NCBI GenBank assembly: GCA_013821195.1
Contig: JACDHG010000004.1
Span: forward strand, 1-37,300
Source: Propionibacteriales bacterium
GTDB taxonomy: Bacteria; Actinomycetota; Actinomycetes; Propionibacteriales; Nocardioidaceae
DNA: 37,300 bases
Direction: 5' to 3'
The position numbers and the translations under genes were made by a program. The notes under the pieces were generated by a model. That model saw only the letters and a program-made list of their open reading frames with translations, made no database searches and was not told the origin of the DNA. Positions 9,036 through 18,190 of this stretch are shown here, in pieces. Position 1 is the first letter of the stretch. Every line of letters starts with the position of its first letter.

Positions 9036-9707
9036 TTAGGCCAGGTCGAACCGATAGCCCATACCGCGCACTGTCGTGATGAGGCTGGCGCCGAGCTTCT
9101 TGCGCAGGTAGCCGACATAGACGTCAACGATGTTCGACCCGGGGTCGAACTCGTAACCCCACACATGTGAGAGCAGCTGCTCCCGCGAGAGCACCTGGCC
9201 TGGGTGGCGCAAGAACATCTCCGCCAGGAGGAACTCGCGCGCAGACAGCTCCACTGCTCTGCCTGCCACGGTCACCTCCCGGCGTACCAAGTCGAGTCGG
9301 ACGTTGCCGCCCTCGATCACGGTCTTCTCCTCGCCTGCGGCGGAGCTCCCCCGCAGCCGCAGCCGGACCCGGGCGAGCAGCTCGGCGAACCGGAACGGCT
9401 TGGGCATGTAGTCGTCCGCGCCGCCCTCAAGACCTCGCACGGTGTCGGTGACGGAGTCTCGCGCGGTCAGCACGATGACCGGCAAGGAGCTGCCAGACCC
9501 GCGCATCCGCTTCAGCACGGTGTAGCCGTCGATGTCGGGGAGACCGATGTCGAGGATGGCGAGGTCGAACTCGCCGGTGAGCGCGTAGTCGAGCCCGATG
9601 ACGCCGCTCGACACCACTGTCGGAGTGAACCCTTCGGCTCGCAGTCCCTTCTCCAGGAAGGATGCGATCCGCGGCTCGTCCTCGACGATGAGCACCCGGT
9701 TCACCAT
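9036..9707 (-). CDS. OmpR/PhoB-family two-component response regulator
   Basis: Receiver domain VLIVEDEPRI..LAILDIGLPDIDG..VLTARD..PKPF and winged-helix C-terminus EFLLAEMFLRHPGQVLSREQLLSHVWGYEFDPGSNIVDVYVGYLRKKL. Confidence 0.95.
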   Translation of the reverse strand: MVNRVLIVEDEPRIASFLEKGLRAEGFTPTVVSSGVIGLDYALTGEFDLAILDIGLPDIDGYTVLKRMRGSGSSLPVIVLTARDSVTDTVRGLEGGADDYMPKPFRFAELLARVRLRLRGSSAAGEEKTVIEGGNVRLDLVRREVTVAGRAVELSAREFLLAEMFLRHPGQVLSREQLLSHVWGYEFDPGSNIVDVYVGYLRKKLGASLITTVRGMGYRFDLA

Positions 9708-11164
9708 GGCGTAGCGGCCCTCTCAGTGGGGATGGTCATCGTGAACGTGGCCCCACGGCCGGGCGCTGAGTCTACACATACGTTACCGGAGTGTGCCTCG
9801 ACGATGGCCCGCACAATGGCGAGTCCGAGTCCGCTCCCTTGGCTTGCTCCATTGTCCTGCGTGAACCGCTCGAAGATGTCCCCATTGAGGTCCGTGGCCA
9901 CGCCGGTGCCGGTATCACGTACCCAGAGCAGAAGCCGGTGTTCGTCGAGCCGGGTCCCGAGAGCGATGGCATCCTCGTCGTCGGTGTGGCGCACGGCGTT
10001 GCTCGCCAGCTGCAGCGCCGCCTGGGTGATCCGCTGAGGATCCACCCGCACGACACCCTCGGCGTGCTCGTCGACGAGCCACTGGCGAGCCGTCAAGCCG
10101 CGCATCTTGTTGATGAGGGTTCCGGTTAGGACACCTACATCGGTGTCGGTACGCCTCAGGAAGTCCGGACGGCGGCTCTTGGCAAGCAACGTCAGCTCCT
10201 CGACCAGCCGGGCCATTCGATCGAGCTCGTCCAGGACGAGCTCGCGGGTGGCCGCCACCTCCGCGGCGTCGGACTCCTTCATCAGCTCCAGATGACCTCT
10301 CACGATCGTGATCGGTGTCTTCAGCTCGTGCCCTGCATCGTCGAGGAACTGTCGCTGCGTCGCGAATGCGCTCTCGAGCCTGTCGAGCATCGCGTTGAAT
10401 GTCAGCGTCAGGTCGGTCAGGTCGTCGTTGCCGGTGGCGGTGATCCGCTGGGTGAGGTCGGAGTGAGTGATCTCGCCGGCCGTGTCGCGCAGGTCTCGCA
10501 CCGGTCGCAGCAGACGTCCGGCGACGAGGTAGGCGCCCACTGCGACCGCGAGCAGCGCAAGACCTGCCACAGCGGCGTACGTGCGCATCTGACTGGCCAG
10601 ATCAGCGCGGATGTCCCCCATGAAATAGGCGAACACGGCGGCTCCCGGCCCGCCGGGTCCCTGGACCGGTTTGACGGCCACCCGCACGTCTCCAAAACGC
10701 GTCTCGACCTCGCGGATGTCTCCGTCCGCGGCCATCTCGGCGACCAGCCTCTCGAAGTCCGGATCGTTGGCGAGCTCCTTGTGCCCGCCTGGGAGGCGAC
10801 GCTGGATCGCACCGTCCCAGAACGCCAGGATCAGCTCGTCCTCGTTCGGGACGTTGCTGCGCAGCTCGGCCGTCAGCAGGGCCTGGGTCGACGAGTAGCG
10901 AGTCCCCGAATCGTCACCGCGCTTCGTCAGCCGCTCGAACTCGGCAACCTCCTGCGAGATGGCCGCTGCGACGTTGTCGTTGAGCCGGTGCGCCTGCAGG
11001 GTGTAGACGGCTATGCCTGCTCCCGACAGCGCGAGCCCGGTGAGGAGCACCACCGCAAAGGTGATGCGAAACCTGACCGGGACGGTCATCGACCAAGGTC
11101 GTCGCGTGGACCGGGTCATCATCGCCTCGCCACGCCCTCGAAGAGTGAGCCCCAGAGCAGCCAC
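9701..11164 (-). CDS. Sensor histidine kinase (two TM, HAMP, HisKA, HATPase_c)
   Basis: DDAGHELKTPITIVRGHLELM (H-box), SNAVRH (N-box), GSGLGLAIVRAIVEAH (G-box), HAMP-like GRLLRPVRDLRDTAGEI; GTG at 11164 or ATG at 11122/11119. Confidence 0.93.
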   Translation of the reverse strand: MAALGLTLRGRGEAMMTRSTRRPWSMTVPVRFRITFAVVLLTGLALSGAGIAVYTLQAHRLNDNVAAAISQEVAEFERLTKRGDDSGTRYSSTQALLTAELRSNVPNEDELILAFWDGAIQRRLPGGHKELANDPDFERLVAEMAADGDIREVETRFGDVRVAVKPVQGPGGPGAAVFAYFMGDIRADLASQMRTYAAVAGLALLAVAVGAYLVAGRLLRPVRDLRDTAGEITHSDLTQRITATGNDDLTDLTLTFNAMLDRLESAFATQRQFLDDAGHELKTPITIVRGHLELMKESDAAEVAATRELVLDELDRMARLVEELTLLAKSRRPDFLRRTDTDVGVLTGTLINKMRGLTARQWLVDEHAEGVVRVDPQRITQAALQLASNAVRHTDDEDAIALGTRLDEHRLLLWVRDTGTGVATDLNGDIFERFTQDNGASQGSGLGLAIVRAIVEAHSGNVCVDSAPGRGATFTMTIPTERAATPW

Positions 11165-11166
11165 TC

Positions 11167-11637
11167 TCAGTCGTCACCGGCGCCGTCATCGTCATCGTCG
11201 TCGCCGTCGTCATCGTCATCGTAGTCTTCATCGTCTTCATCGTCATCGTCGTTGTCGTCGGCCTCATCGTCGACCGGCTCCGGCGTGGGGTAGACGACAT
11301 CGACATCGTCCGATCCGTCGTCGTCGACTCCGCTGTCGTCATCGCGCCTGCCGTCGTCCCCGCCGCTCGGTGAGTCGTCGTCGCTGGCGCGGAGTGCGTC
11401 GTCGACTCGGGCGGGCTCCCGGTCGCCGTCTCCGCCATCGGCTGCCGACCGCGTCTGCTCGGCGGTGGCTTCCTTGCCGGTCGATGCGTCCGCAGTTGCA
11501 TCCACGTCGCGAGTCATCACGATGGGGTCACCGATATCGGGGAGCTGGGCGTCATCGACCAAGGAGCCTGCGGTGAAGGCACCGGCGGCAGCGATCACCG
11601 CGGCAAGGCCGACCGCGAGCTTGGATGAGACGAACAT
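11167..11637 (-). CDS. Exported acidic protein with poly-Asp C-terminus
   Basis: Hydrophobic N-terminal MFVSSKLAVGLAAVIAAAGAFTAGSLV, tail DDEADDNDDDDEDDEDYDDDDDGDDDDDDGAGDD; stop is 2 nt before the histidine kinase GTG. Confidence 0.78.
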   Translation of the reverse strand: MFVSSKLAVGLAAVIAAAGAFTAGSLVDDAQLPDIGDPIVMTRDVDATADASTGKEATAEQTRSAADGGDGDREPARVDDALRASDDDSPSGGDDGRRDDDSGVDDDGSDDVDVVYPTPEPVDDEADDNDDDDEDDEDYDDDDDGDDDDDDGAGDD

Positions 11638-11660
11638 CAGCCCAGACTGCCCGACCGGTA

Positions 11661-11696
11661 TCAGACGCAGATGAGCCGACGATGAGAACATTCTCA
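11661..11696 (-). promoter_or_regulatory. Putative OmpR-family response-regulator site: TGAGAATGTTCTCA-N7-CTCA-N7-CTGA
   Basis: On the minus strand: palindrome TGAGAATGTTCTCA (inside GATGAGAA-TG-TTCTCATC) followed by 11-bp-phased CTCA/CTGA; 23 bp upstream of the 11637 ATG. Confidence 0.6.
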
Positions 11697-11788
11697 TCAA
11701 CCGCGGTCGCGCTTGGCATGGAAGCATCCGGAGGGCCCCGGTGTTGCGTGGGCATGGCCCGTCGAACTCAGCGCGCCCCAAGCGACTC

Positions 11789-13225
11789 ATGAGCGACCAT
11801 GCCGTCGGAGGTGCTGGTGCAGGCTCCGGGCTGCGCTACAGCTCGTCGGCTGGCCGCTGGGTGCTCGTGGCAGCAGTGCTCGGGTCGGGCATGGCGCTCC
11901 TGGACGGGACCGTCGTCAACGTCGCCCTACGGACGATCGGGCGCGACCTCGACGCGAGCCTCGCCCAACTGCAGTGGATCAGCAACGGCTACCTCCTGTC
12001 ACTCGCTTCGCTGATCTTGCTCGGCGGATCACTCGGCGACCACTTCGGGCGGCGCCGCATCTTCGTCGTGGGCGTGGTCTGGTTCGCGCTCGCGTCTCTC
12101 GCGTGCGGAGCCGCTTCGAATGCCGATCAGCTCATTGCCGCGCGGTTGCTGCAGGGAGTGGGCGCCGCCCTGCTGACGCCAGGGAGCCTGGCCATGATCC
12201 AAGGATCCTTCCATCCGGCGGAACGCGCCCGCGCGATCGGCGCCTGGTCGGGGTTGGGTGGCATTGCCGCCGCCATCGGGCCATTCGTCGGCGGATACCT
12301 GGTCGAGTTCGCGAGCTGGCGTTGGGTGTTCCTCCTCAACCTGCCGCTGGCAGTGGTCACCATCGTCATCGCTCAGCAGCACGTGCCCGAGACCCGCAAC
12401 CCCGAGTCGGTGCCGGGCTTCGACGTGCTTGGCGCTGTCCTGGGCATACTCGGGCTGGCCGGAGTGACGTTCGCACTCATCCAGTCCGAGACCCTCCCCG
12501 TGTGGGCTGTCGTGGGGAGCGCGGTGGTCGGAGTCGTCTCGTTCGTCGCCTTCGTGCTGGTGGAGCGGTCCAGCGCGCACGCGATGATGTCGACTTCACT
12601 GTTCGCCTCCCGCCAGTTCAGCGCTGCGAACCTGATGACCCTGCTGGTGTACGCGGCCCTGGGTGGAGTCATCTTCTTCCTGGTCCTCCAGCTCCAGACC
12701 GTGGCTGACTACGGTGCCCTCAAGGCTGGCCTCGCGACGCTGCCGATCACCGTGGTCATGCTGTTCCTGGCCGCTCGTGGCGGGCAGCTCGCCGTGCGCA
12801 TCGGACCTCGGATCCCGATGACCTTCGGCCCGTTCGTGTGCGCGGCGGGTCTTGTGCTGCTCAGCGGTGTTGGCGCCGATGCGTCGTACTGGCTCGACGT
12901 CTTCCCGGGCGTCACGGTCTTCGCACTCGGACTCGCGCTGCTCGTGGCACCGCTGACGTCGACCGTGTTGGCGGCTGCCCCGGATCGCAACGCGGGGGTC
13001 GCGAGCGGGATCAACAACGCTGTCGCCCGCGCCGGGTCTCTCTTGGCTGTGGCCGCCCTTCCTGCGGCCGTGGGTCTGAGCGGTGCCGACTACGCGCGAC
13101 CGTCCGCCTTCGACGCAGGTTACGACCGGGCCGTGTGGATCAGTGCCGCCATGCTCGTCGTCGGGGGCGTCGTGTCGTGGCTGTTCATCCGCAACCCACT
13201 CGTCGAGCGAAGGGAACAGGTCTAG
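11789..13225 (+). CDS. MFS transporter, DHA2 (EmrB/QacA-like) drug:H+ antiporter
   Basis: About 14 hydrophobic segments; [21 protein letters not shown] and [17 protein letters not shown] motifs. Confidence 0.88.
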   Translation: MSDHAVGGAGAGSGLRYSSSAGRWVLVAAVLGSGMALLDGTVVNVALRTIGRDLDASLAQLQWISNGYLLSLASLILLGGSLGDHFGRRRIFVVGVVWFALASLACGAASNADQLIAARLLQGVGAALLTPGSLAMIQGSFHPAERARAIGAWSGLGGIAAAIGPFVGGYLVEFASWRWVFLLNLPLAVVTIVIAQQHVPETRNPESVPGFDVLGAVLGILGLAGVTFALIQSETLPVWAVVGSAVVGVVSFVAFVLVERSSAHAMMSTSLFASRQFSAANLMTLLVYAALGGVIFFLVLQLQTVADYGALKAGLATLPITVVMLFLAARGGQLAVRIGPRIPMTFGPFVCAAGLVLLSGVGADASYWLDVFPGVTVFALGLALLVAPLTSTVLAAAPDRNAGVASGINNAVARAGSLLAVAALPAAVGLSGADYARPSAFDAGYDRAVWISAAMLVVGGVVSWLFIRNPLVERREQV

Positions 13226-13470
13226 ACGATGCCACCGTGTGTCGAGCAGCGGGCCGACCAACCACGAGGCACCACCTGCACGACCATCCGGCGTCGGCAC
13301 AGCGGACAGTAGCGGGGCGGCTCCAGCTGCCGGTGGGCGAGGCAGGTCGTGTGGTCTCGGGCCTTGAGTGGTTCGCCGCAGAGGTCGCAGTACGTCGCCG
13401 TAGGTGACACCTGCGTCGGCTGCCCAGGCACCGATTCCCCTGACCCGACGGGAGGTGGCAAGGCGCTCAT
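13222..13470 (-). CDS. bsaP: Biotin synthase auxiliary protein BsaP
   Basis: Small Cys-rich protein ([45 protein letters not shown]) overlapping the bioB start by 4 nt. Confidence 0.8.
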   Translation of the reverse strand: MSALPPPVGSGESVPGQPTQVSPTATYCDLCGEPLKARDHTTCLAHRQLEPPRYCPLCRRRMVVQVVPRGWSARCSTHGGIV

Positions 13471-14471
13471 AGCGTCTTCGAGAGCTCCTTGATCGGCATC
13501 TGCAGCTCGCCCAGCAGTGCGACGTCGTCGTCGGGCTCCCGACCGAGTGTCGTGAGGTAGTTGCCCACGATGACGGCGTTGATCCCGCCGAGCAGCCCGT
13601 CACGCGTCCCGAGGTCGCCGAGGGTGATCTCGCGTCCACCGGCATACCGCAGGATGGTGCGCGGCATCGCCAGCCGGAACGCCGCGACCGTGCGCAGCGC
13701 ATCCCCCGAGCCCATGATCGGCAGGTCCCCGAACGGCGTGCCCGGGCGAGGGTTGAGGAAGTTGAGCGGTACCTCGTGCGGGTCGAGTGCTGCAAGCTGG
13801 GCCGCAAGCTCGGCGCGCTGCTCCAGCGTCTCGCCCATCCCGACGAGTCCACCGCAGCACAGCTCGATCCCGGCGGCCCTCACCATCTCGCAGGTCTGCA
13901 ACCGCTCCTCGTACGAGTGGGTCGTGACGACCTGTGAGAAGTAGCTCCTGGCGGCCTCGAGGTTGTGGTTGTAGCGGTGCACACCCATCTCGACGAGCTG
14001 GTCGACCTGCTCCTGGGTGAGCATGCCGAGGGAGCAGGCGATGTTGATGTCGACCTCGGCCTGGATCGACTTGATGCCCGCTCGCACCTGGGTGAGCAGC
14101 CGTTCGTCCGGCCCGCGCACTGCCGCCACGATGCAGAACTCCGACGCCCCGGTCGCGGCTGTCTGCTTCGCCGCCTCGACGAGCTCGGGGATGTTGAGCC
14201 ACACAGCACGCACCGGCGACGAGAACTGGCCCGACTGCGAGCAGAAGTGACAGTCCTCCGGGCAGCCGCCGGTCTTCAGCGACACGATCCCCTCGACCTC
14301 GACCTCGGGGCCGCACCAGGCCATCCGCACCTCGTGGGCAAGCTCCAACAGGGCAGCCAGTGCCGTCTCGGACAGCCGAAGCACCTCGACAAGCTGCGCC
14401 TCGGTCAGCCCGCGTCCTTCGTCGAGGACCTGTGCTCGGGCGACGGCGAGGATGTGGAGGGCGTCAGTCAC
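13467..14471 (-). CDS. bioB: Biotin synthase
   Basis: Radical SAM motif [33 protein letters not shown]. Confidence 0.95.
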   Translation of the reverse strand: MTDALHILAVARAQVLDEGRGLTEAQLVEVLRLSETALAALLELAHEVRMAWCGPEVEVEGIVSLKTGGCPEDCHFCSQSGQFSSPVRAVWLNIPELVEAAKQTAATGASEFCIVAAVRGPDERLLTQVRAGIKSIQAEVDINIACSLGMLTQEQVDQLVEMGVHRYNHNLEAARSYFSQVVTTHSYEERLQTCEMVRAAGIELCCGGLVGMGETLEQRAELAAQLAALDPHEVPLNFLNPRPGTPFGDLPIMGSGDALRTVAAFRLAMPRTILRYAGGREITLGDLGTRDGLLGGINAVIVGNYLTTLGREPDDDVALLGELQMPIKELSKTL

Positions 14472-14601
14472 GTCTGCAACCTATCGGCAAACCGGCAGCC
14501 GGCAAGACCTCCACCTACCGCTCGCCGGGCAACCGCTCCGAGATCGCTCCTCGACCGTCGTACGCCGTGGGAGGGCCGGCGGCGATAGCCTCGGTGTCGC
14601 C

Positions 14602-15885
14602 ATGCCAGACCTCACGGAGTCCCAGCTGCTCGCCTTTGACCGCGACCATCTGTGGCACCCCTACGCGTCGATGACCGCCCCCGGGCCGACGCGGCTCGTC
14701 ACCCACGCTCACGGCGTGCGCCTGCGACTGGGCGGCGGAGCCGAGCTCGTCGACGCGATGTCGTCGTGGTGGTGCGCGATCCATGGTTACCGGCACCCGG
14801 TCCTCGACGAGGCGGTGGGTCGCCAGCTGGGGAGGATGAGTCATGTGATGTTCGGCGGGTTGACTCACGAGCCGGCGATCACGCTCGGGCACCTCCTCGT
14901 CGACCTGACACCCGACCACCTTCAGCATGTGTTCTTCGCCGACTCCGGGTCAGTCGCGGTCGAGGTGGCTCTCAAGATGGCGATCCAGTACCAGCGCGGT
15001 CGCGGCCACCCCGGCAAGAGGAGGGTGATGGCGCTCAGCGGGGGATACCACGGCGACACGCTGGGCGCGATGAGCGTCTGTGACCCCGGCGGGGGCATGC
15101 ACGCGATGTTCGCCGAAGCGCTCCCGCAGCAGGTCTTCACCTCCCGTCCCCCCGCCGGTCTCCAATCGGACACCACTGCCTGGGAGGCCGAGACCCGCGA
15201 GCTCGCGACCCGTCACGCGGCCGAGCTGGCGGCCGTCATCTGTGAACCCGTCCTGCAGGGTGCGGGCGGGATGCACGTCTACAACCCGCGCTGCCTCAGG
15301 GTGCTCCGAGACATCTGCGATGAGCACGGCCTCGTGCTCGTCTTCGACGAGATCGCGACCGGTTTCGGTCGCACCGGCACCTTGTTCGCTGCCGAACACG
15401 CTGGCATCGCCCCCGACATCATGTGCCTCGGCAAGGCACTGACCGGGGGCTACCTCACCCTCTCTGCGGCCCTGTGCTCGACCGAGATCGCAGCAGGGCT
15501 CGGCGCGAGCGAGTCGCGAGTGCTGATGCACGGCCCGACGTTCATGGCGAACCCGCTGGCGTGTGCCGTCGCGGTGGCGAGCGTCAAGCTGCTGGTGGAG
15601 CGGGACTGGTCCGCCGACATCCGCCGGATCGAAACAGCGCTCACATACGGGCTCGCCGCGGCCGGCGCCCTGCCCGGCGTCGTGGATGTCCGCACCCTCG
15701 GTGCCGTTGGGGTGATCCAGCTCGACCGCCCGGTCGACGTCGCCTGCGCCACCGACGCCGCTGCTGCTCGGGGTGTCTGGATCCGCCCCTTCCGCGACCT
15801 TGTCTATGCCATGCCGCCGTACATCACCGGCGACGACGACCTGGCGACGATCTGCAACGCGATGACGGCAGCGGCGGCCGTATGA
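14602..15885 (+). CDS. bioA: Adenosylmethionine-8-amino-7-oxononanoate aminotransferase
   Basis: [53 protein letters not shown]. Confidence 0.95.
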   Translation: MPDLTESQLLAFDRDHLWHPYASMTAPGPTRLVTHAHGVRLRLGGGAELVDAMSSWWCAIHGYRHPVLDEAVGRQLGRMSHVMFGGLTHEPAITLGHLLVDLTPDHLQHVFFADSGSVAVEVALKMAIQYQRGRGHPGKRRVMALSGGYHGDTLGAMSVCDPGGGMHAMFAEALPQQVFTSRPPAGLQSDTTAWEAETRELATRHAAELAAVICEPVLQGAGGMHVYNPRCLRVLRDICDEHGLVLVFDEIATGFGRTGTLFAAEHAGIAPDIMCLGKALTGGYLTLSAALCSTEIAAGLGASESRVLMHGPTFMANPLACAVAVASVKLLVERDWSADIRRIETALTYGLAAAGALPGVVDVRTLGAVGVIQLDRPVDVACATDAAAARGVWIRPFRDLVYAMPPYITGDDDLATICNAMTAAAAV

Positions 15886-16343
15886 CGTTCGACGACTGGC
15901 TCAGTCGCCACCAGGAGCAGCGCGCCACGGCGGGCGGAGCCGTGCTCGGATCACACGCTGTCGTCGACCACCTGGTGAACGTCGCCCGCCCGTTCATCTT
16001 CGACACCGGTCTCGCCCCACCGGCAGCCGCAGCCGCCGTACACGTGGTGACCGAGAGTCCCGCGCTGCCACAGCGGGCGCGTGAGCCCGGCGCCCACTTC
16101 GGCAAGGCACTGCGCGTCGAGAGTCCCGCGGGGGCTGTCCTGTCGGTGCCGATGCCAGGGCCTCGCGAGGCGATGGCTGCGCAGACGTCGCTGGCCGGGG
16201 ACGGCATCCGGGTTGGCTGCTTCCGCCCACCCTCGGTGCCCGACGGTGTGAGCCGACCACGCCTTGCTGGGCGGGCATCCCTGACCGAAAGCGAGGTCGA
16301 GACGGTGGCGGATGGACTGACGCAGCTCGGCGCACGCCGATGA
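15882..16343 (+). pseudogene. bioF: Internally deleted 8-amino-7-oxononanoate synthase: short N-terminus fused in frame to the C-terminal third
   Basis: [17 protein letters not shown] is BioF-like N-terminus, followed directly by GGAVLGSHAVVDHLVNVARPFIFDTGLAP and GAVLSVPMPGPREAM..GIRVGCFRPPSVPDGVSRPRL (BioF C-terminus). Only 153 aa, PLP-Lys region missing; ATGA overlaps with both bioA and bioD. Confidence 0.85.
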
Positions 16344-17038
16344 CTGTCATCATCATCACGGGGACCAGCACCGGGGTTGGCAAGACGGTCGCAACGGCGG
16401 CGCTGGCTGTCGCCGCTGAGGCGACCGGCAGGCGGGTGTGCGTCGTCAAGCCGGTGCAGACCGGCGTCGCGACAGGCGAGCCGACCGACCTGGCGACGGT
16501 CGCGAGACTCAGCGGCTGTGGTGACGTCCACGAGCTCACCCGGCTCGGTGACCCGCTGGCTCCTGACACGGCGGCGCGGCTACGGGGCCTGACGATCGCA
16601 CCCGTCGACGAGCTCGCCGCCGCCATCGCGGCGCTGGCAGCCGACCGTGACGTCACTCTCGTCGAGGGCTCAGGGGGCGTGGCCGTGCGGCTCGACACTG
16701 ACGGCAGGACGCTGCTCAGCCTGACGGGCCACCTGGTCGAGACCTGTCACGACGTACGCTTGGTCGTGGTGACAAGTCTCGCGCTCGGAACGCTCAACCA
16801 CACCGAGCTCACCGTCGCCGCGATCCTGAGCGCAGGCCTGGCCCCGGCGGCGCTGGTGGTCGGTTCGCTGCCCGCCGAGCTCGGTCTCGCCGAGCGGTGC
16901 AATATCGAGGAGTTGCCGCGTGTCACAGGCGTCTCGCTGCGCGGGTGTGTCCCCGCAGGCGTTGGTGGCTGGGAGCCGGACAGGTTCCGGCAGGGAGCGC
17001 TCGGCTGGCTGGACAGTCCTGCTCTGCTCGACGGCTGA
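16340..17038 (+). CDS. bioD: Dethiobiotin synthetase
   Basis: P-loop GTSTGVGKTVATAAL, KPVQTGV, VEGSGGVAVRLD. Confidence 0.93.
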   Translation: MTVIIITGTSTGVGKTVATAALAVAAEATGRRVCVVKPVQTGVATGEPTDLATVARLSGCGDVHELTRLGDPLAPDTAARLRGLTIAPVDELAAAIAALAADRDVTLVEGSGGVAVRLDTDGRTLLSLTGHLVETCHDVRLVVVTSLALGTLNHTELTVAAILSAGLAPAALVVGSLPAELGLAERCNIEELPRVTGVSLRGCVPAGVGGWEPDRFRQGALGWLDSPALLDG

Positions 17039-17042
17039 CGGA

Positions 17043-17708
17043 TCAGGTCACCTGTGAGGTTTGCCCCGCGGTGTCGCTGGGGCGCACGAGCCGGATGATC
17101 GCCCTCCACACCGCGGTCGGGTCGGAAGGCGATGCCATTGGGCCGTCGTCACCAGGTTTCACGACCCAGAGCCCGGCAGCGGTGTCCACGATCTCGAGCG
17201 ACGCATCCCGATCACGCTCGCCTGGTCTTGTCGCGATGCGGGCCAACGTCCAGTGACTCCGAGTGTCGCCGGCACCTCGTGTGGACAGCGGGACAGCTGG
17301 CCCGGCCGGACGGGGTCGAGGACCGAGGCCGACGATCCGCGAGATGGTCTCGGGAAGCATCCAGAGCGGGAGGTGGGTAAGCCGCCGCAGGTTGCTGTCG
17401 TCGATGGGCAACAGCAACGCCGCCCGGGGGGCAGCCACCCAGATGCGAGCCAACCGCTCGGTCCCGGTCAGCACGAGCTCAGTCTCCGCGTGCCGGATCG
17501 CGGCGAGGGTGCTCGTCAGGCTCGGATGGATCTGGTCTTCGCTGTCGAGCACGGAGACGGCCCGCAACCGGGCCATCTGGCCACGAAGTCCAGGCGCATC
17601 CACGAGATCCCCGCCTCGTTTGGCCAGCTGCTCGAAAACACCGAACGCAGCATCGCTGAGGCAGAGCAGGCCGGTGTCCGGGTTGAGCTTCGGAGGCGGG
17701 TCGTTCAA
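17043..17708 (-). CDS. Uncharacterised protein, third gene of a three-gene cassette
   Basis: ORF open to 17043; probable TTG start at 17708 overlapping the upstream TGA (TTGA). Confidence 0.6.
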   Translation of the reverse strand: MNDPPPKLNPDTGLLCLSDAAFGVFEQLAKRGGDLVDAPGLRGQMARLRAVSVLDSEDQIHPSLTSTLAAIRHAETELVLTGTERLARIWVAAPRAALLLPIDDSNLRRLTHLPLWMLPETISRIVGLGPRPRPAGPAVPLSTRGAGDTRSHWTLARIATRPGERDRDASLEIVDTAAGLWVVKPGDDGPMASPSDPTAVWRAIIRLVRPSDTAGQTSQVT

Positions 17709-18190
17709 GGTGTCGTCAGCCTGAACCCGGCCGCGACGTCCTGGAACGTGTCGGCGAAGTCGTCGTACTCCAAGGCGCCTGACGAGCAGGTGACGACGTA
17801 GACCCGGCCCAGCGCCGGGATGCACCACTGGTCGGCGCAGACGCCACCGACGACAGCGTGCAGGTAGTGCGACAGGGTGCGGTACGCCGGCACGTCGCCC
17901 AGCAGGGTGTCCTCGAGGTCGACCAGCCGGACCTCGTTGTAGATCTCCGCCAGCGAGACTCGAAACCGCGAGAGCCACCGGTCGAACGGCTCATCGTCAG
18001 GCAGCTCGTCGACCGTCACCACGATGCTTGGCGGGAGGTATGCCGGAGGGGTGCCCGACGGCGGCTCGACGCACACGAGCGCACACCCGTCGACCTCGCC
18101 ATCGACCGGCCAGCCGGTGGGCAGTGACACTGCGAACCCGGCGTCGTCGTGCCGGTAGGTGGCCCAGGGCTCATCAGAGCCCGAGGTCAT
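17705..18190 (-). CDS. Uncharacterised 161-aa protein, LpqN/DcrB-like fold suggested
   Basis: MTSGSDEPWATYRHDDAGFAVSLPTGWPV..VVTCSSGALEYDDFADTFQDVAAGFRL resembles the 'FxxxxPxGW ... F..I..SF' pattern of small LpqN/DcrB-like proteins. Confidence 0.65.
   Translation of the reverse strand: MTSGSDEPWATYRHDDAGFAVSLPTGWPVDGEVDGCALVCVEPPSGTPPAYLPPSIVVTVDELPDDEPFDRWLSRFRVSLAEIYNEVRLVDLEDTLLGDVPAYRTLSHYLHAVVGGVCADQWCIPALGRVYVVTCSSGALEYDDFADTFQDVAAGFRLTTP

Noticed and set aside
12596-13852. 418-aa minus-strand ORF
   Set aside because: Overlaps the MFS gene, bsaP and bioB in the wrong frame; no motifs.
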